A DNA stretch of 46,125 bases from an uncultured Mycoplasmatota bacterium (lineage in GTDB: Bacteria; Bacillota_I; Bacilli_A; RF39; UBA660), in NCBI GenBank assembly GCA_900554315.1, contig USGP01000008.1, forward strand, positions 1 through 46,125. The letters run 5' to 3'. The translations under genes and the position numbers were made by a program. Of this stretch, positions 43,585 through 46,125 are shown piece by piece; positions within the stretch are counted from its first letter, which is position 1, and every line of letters begins with the position of its first letter. The notes beneath the pieces were generated by a model. It was not told the DNA's origin and made no database searches. It was given only the letters and a program-made list of their open reading frames with translations.

Positions 43585-43989
43585 ATGAAAAGATTTAAAA
43601 GATTTGCATTAACTTTAGCGATTACATTAGGAATTATAGTTATTCCTTGTTCTGTAGATGCAGCAACTATTGATATGACTTATTATAATATTAGTCCTTT
43701 ATCATGGACAAGAACAACAACTATTAATAAAACAAGTTGGGATGGGCAGAAAATTAAAATTAGAAATGCTTATACCCCAATTACTGATCCATGTCCTGAG
43801 TGTGAGTTTGATTTTGAATTACACAATGAAGAGACTGGAAAAACTCAAGGTAGATTGCGTTTGAAAATGAATCAGACAGGTTCTTTTGCTGGGGATACTG
43901 ATATGGCTGCTGGAAGATATTATTTGTTGATTAAGAGAGTGGGGCTTACAGGGGTGCCTTCTACTGTGTCATTTACTTGGACTTATTAA
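43585..43989 (+). CDS. Small secreted protein of an ABC cassette
   Basis: A 134-residue protein with a Sec signal peptide (KRFALTLAITLGIIVIP; likely cleavage after SVDA). The mature part of about 109 residues is rich in strand-forming Thr, Tyr and Trp, carries CPEC and ends PSTVSFTWTY. I do not recognise a family; a secreted beta-sandwich or a peptide in the style of lactococcin-972 loci are possibilities. GGAGG precedes ATG 43585; a longer frame from 43552 ignores this site. It is followed by a permease, an ABC ATPase and another membrane gene. The 5750 relic keeps a comparable signal peptide. The function is inferred only from context. Confidence 0.65.
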   Translation: MKRFKRFALTLAITLGIIVIPCSVDAATIDMTYYNISPLSWTRTTTINKTSWDGQKIKIRNAYTPITDPCPECEFDFELHNEETGKTQGRLRLKMNQTGSFAGDTDMAAGRYYLLIKRVGLTGVPSTVSFTWTY

Positions 43990-44032
43990 AGTAAATATAC
44001 TATAAACTCTTTACTTATATATGAGGTGTTTT

Positions 44033-44932
44033 ATGAAAAGTTTTTTGAAGAAAAATATAGTTGTAATAGTAATTTTATTAGTATTTGGATTTATTTTTCT
44101 TTATGGAGATTATCAAGTTATTCAAAATAATCAAGATATTACTAAGCTTACCAATAGTCTTCAAGAGCAGTGTGAGAATAAGGTGATTACAGATGAAGAT
44201 GAAAAAAAGTTTTGCCATGAAATTCTTACAAATAAAGTAATTGAACCAGATTTTTATTCAGAGTTTTCAGAAGTGTTGGTTTGGCATGTACAATCATTTG
44301 CTTATTTTTTATTTTTAATTGTTATTATTCCACCGATGATTCCAATTTGCAAAATGTTAAGAAATAAATACATTATAAATACTAATTTAAGAGAAAGTTA
44401 TCGATGTTTTATTAAAAAGATGTTATTTATTGCTTATAAATATCTTTGGATATTACCTGTACTTGTTATTATTTTAATTATTCCTTTATTAATAAATTAT
44501 TCTTTGACTCCAGAATATTCGGTGATTTATGATTTGGGTTGGAGTACTAATCTTATTTATCATCCTATTTTATTTTTTACTCTTTATTTATTAAATGTAT
44601 TAATTGTATCGACAATTTATGTTAACATTTCCTTAGTCGTTGCCAGATTCCAAAAAAAATTTATTCCATGTATTATTTTATCTTATATTGCGTTTTTTTC
44701 ATTTGAAATATTTTTAGAGACTGTTGTTAGAGTGCTTATTTTGCAAAGAATATTTCATACAGAAATTGGTATGATATTTAATATTATGGATATTTTTGGT
44801 TTTAATGATTTATTTGGTATTCCGGCATTATTCGTTGTAAATATAAGTTTTCTTCTTTTGTCCTTTTTAGGAGTTTATTTAGCTTATCGAAACAAAGAGA
44901 AGTTTATAATTTCATGTGAGGTTTATAATTAG
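44033..44932 (+). CDS. Putative ABC permease (polytopic membrane protein)
   Basis: A 299-residue protein with about six hydrophobic segments: one near the N-terminus (VVIVILLVFGFIFLYGDY), an extracytoplasmic stretch of about 60 residues, then five helices. No ATPase motifs. It resembles the two-component membrane partners of small ABC ATPases (ABC-2-like or bacteriocin-export type), but no signature decides it. GAGGTG at 44023-44028 selects ATG 44033. Placed between the secreted-protein and ATPase genes, it is the likely transmembrane partner. Its counterpart was lost in the 5.7 kb relic. Confidence 0.55.
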   Translation: MKSFLKKNIVVIVILLVFGFIFLYGDYQVIQNNQDITKLTNSLQEQCENKVITDEDEKKFCHEILTNKVIEPDFYSEFSEVLVWHVQSFAYFLFLIVIIPPMIPICKMLRNKYIINTNLRESYRCFIKKMLFIAYKYLWILPVLVIILIIPLLINYSLTPEYSVIYDLGWSTNLIYHPILFFTLYLLNVLIVSTIYVNISLVVARFQKKFIPCIILSYIAFFSFEIFLETVVRVLILQRIFHTEIGMIFNIMDIFGFNDLFGIPALFVVNISFLLLSFLGVYLAYRNKEKFIISCEVYN

Positions 44933-44940
44933 GAGGAATT

Positions 44941-45579
44941 ATGAAAATAGAAGTTAAAAATATTAGTAAAAAATTTCGAAATAATTTAGTTTTAAAAGAT
45001 GTTAATATGTCATTTGATAGTGGTTATATCTATGGATTAAGTGGTAGAAATGGTGCTGGCAAAAGTATCTTTCTAAAAATCTTATGTGGCCTTTATAAAC
45101 CTAGTAGTGGAAAAATTTTATTTGATGATAAAGTGTATGATAAAGATAATTTACATTTACTGAATATGAGAGCGTTGATTGAAAAACCGAGTTTTTTTCC
45201 TGAATTAACTGGTTATGAAAATCTAGAACTGTTAGCTAAGATTCAAAGCAAAATTGGCAAGTCAGAAATAGAAAGAGCATTAAGCGATGTTAATTTATAT
45301 GAAGAAAAGGATAAAAAATATTCTGAATATTCATTAGGAATGAAGCAAAAATTAGGGATTGCCCAAGTATTAATGGAAAATCCAGATATCATTATTTTGG
45401 ATGAACCATTTAATGGAATAGAGGCCAGTACTGTTACTAAAATAAGTGAAATTTTAAAGAAAAAGAAGGAAAAAGGAAAACTTATCATTATATCTACTCA
45501 TATAAAAGAAGATTTAGACAATTTATCAGATTTTATTTATTATTTTGATGCGGGAGAAGTAAAAAAAGGTGAAGTATAA
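44941..45579 (+). CDS. ABC transporter ATP-binding protein
   Basis: A 212-residue ATPase of the small, stand-alone class. Walker A is GRNGAGKS (about residues 35-42), signature SLGMKQK, Walker B IIILDEPF with catalytic Glu, and H-loop IIISTHIKED. All are intact, so it is active in principle, unlike the truncated copy at 5750-6166. It ends with a short basic tail. AGGAGG precedes the ATG. It is the third gene of the cassette, and the next gene overlaps its end by 11 bases. Confidence 0.93.
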   Translation: MKIEVKNISKKFRNNLVLKDVNMSFDSGYIYGLSGRNGAGKSIFLKILCGLYKPSSGKILFDDKVYDKDNLHLLNMRALIEKPSFFPELTGYENLELLAKIQSKIGKSEIERALSDVNLYEEKDKKYSEYSLGMKQKLGIAQVLMENPDIIILDEPFNGIEASTVTKISEILKKKKEKGKLIIISTHIKEDLDNLSDFIYYFDAGEVKKGEV

Positions 45580-46045
45580 TTTTTTTAGGTTGTTGGAGTT
45601 AATAAAAAAACGATATTTATTTCTTTTTATTGTTTATTTGTTTTTGTATTTTATGATTCTTTTATATATGGTAATGTTACCTATGGATATTTCATCTTTT
45701 ACGAAATTAGTTGGAATTCCTCCTTATTTTGATGGGATTAAGGTATTATGGATGTTATTCCAAATATCTTGTCATGTTTATATTACTTATATATTTTTTA
45801 CGAGTGATAAAGATCATTCTTTAGAATTTTTGATTTTGCGAGAGTCTAGTAAGACGAACTTTTTAAATAAATTGGTTGTAATATGTATATTTACTTTTAT
45901 TATTAGAACTTTTATTTTTTTAGTTACCTATTTTTGCTTTTTTCATGAACTTACTTTCTCTTTAGCATTATTTTTTGTTAATATTATATTGTATTTATTT
46001 ATATCTATTATTGTAAGTTTTTTTACATTATTGGGAGTTAAATAA
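45569..46045 (+). CDS. Second membrane protein of the ABC cassette
   Basis: A 158-residue hydrophobic protein with about four membrane helices and few other features (RESSKTNFLNK between helices 2 and 3). I do not recognise it. It begins with GTG inside the ATPase gene, with GGAGAAG nine bases upstream, so it appears translationally coupled. Its size and position suggest an accessory permease or immunity-type subunit of the cassette. No terminator is visible in the 80 bases left to the window end, so the cassette may continue. Confidence 0.5.
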   Translation: MKYNFFRLLELIKKRYLFLFIVYLFLYFMILLYMVMLPMDISSFTKLVGIPPYFDGIKVLWMLFQISCHVYITYIFFTSDKDHSLEFLILRESSKTNFLNKLVVICIFTFIIRTFIFLVTYFCFFHELTFSLALFFVNIILYLFISIIVSFFTLLGVK

Positions 46046-46125
46046 TTATATAAAAAACAAGGATTATTGTTGAACTTGTCAATAAAAAGTAGACAGTAAA
46101 AAACATTTATTTAAACCCTAATTGA

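Noticed and set aside
1..46125. Alternative genetic code (TGA as Trp)
   Set aside because: TGA ends real genes, such as the helicase gene at 36610-36612, and Trp is coded by TGG.
1..46125. Insertion sequence, prophage or integron
   Set aside because: No transposase, integrase or phage structural genes and no flanking inverted repeats were seen.

Overview
The window is low-GC, standard-code Bacillota DNA. TGA is used as a stop (for example at 36610-36612), strong AGGAGG/GGAGG ribosome binding sites are common, and rho-independent terminators are frequent. The promoters are sigma-A type, mostly with an extended TGn -10. An RNase HIII gene fragment, an alanine T-box leader and a spoIIGA-sigE pair all point to the Bacilli/Erysipelotrichia side of the phylum. 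The sporulation genes suggest an endospore former or a descendant of one, and the thioester/CnaB adhesin suggests a host-associated, probably gut, organism. I cannot name a species.

Layout. 1-2.5 kb: 5' end of rnhC (minus strand), cvpA-like gene, trxA and a divergent YfiH/PgeF-like protein. 2.9-6.2 kb: pyruvate phosphate dikinase, then a chimeric relic ORF (signal peptide joined to half an ABC ATPase). 6.2-8.5 kb: DUF3419-like protein, a PfkB-family sugar kinase and a lone Smr domain. 8.5-13.0 kb: two large unrecognised envelope-type proteins in one operon. 13.1-15.6 kb: small unknown genes, an SDR enzyme with a charged tail, and tRNA-Glu(CTC). 15.6-24.1 kb: CorA, DedA, a TetR-controlled heterodimeric ABC exporter with two identical palindromic operators, YitT and a membrane protein. 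24.1-26.5 kb: metallo-beta-lactamase-fold hydrolase, small membrane protein, spoIIGA and sigE.

26.5-36.6 kb is the most unusual part. One promoter appears to drive three tightly packed genes: a 1163-residue thioester adhesin with CnaB repeats and a VPNTS sorting-type motif, a thymidine-kinase homologue that has lost its P-loop glycines and catalytic glutamate, and a 1987-residue protein with an SF2 helicase core followed by about 565 residues of hierarchical Y-D-x-x-G-F-D repeats. I do not recognise this combination.

36.6-46.1 kb: YigZ/IMPACT protein (minus strand), AI-2E-type permease, then an alanine T-box leader ahead of two small P-loop kinases, alaS and holA. Last comes a cassette of secreted protein, permease, ABC ATPase and second membrane protein. 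The relic ORF at 5.7 kb looks like an internally deleted paralogue of this cassette, which suggests a duplicated secreted-peptide/ABC module with one decayed copy.
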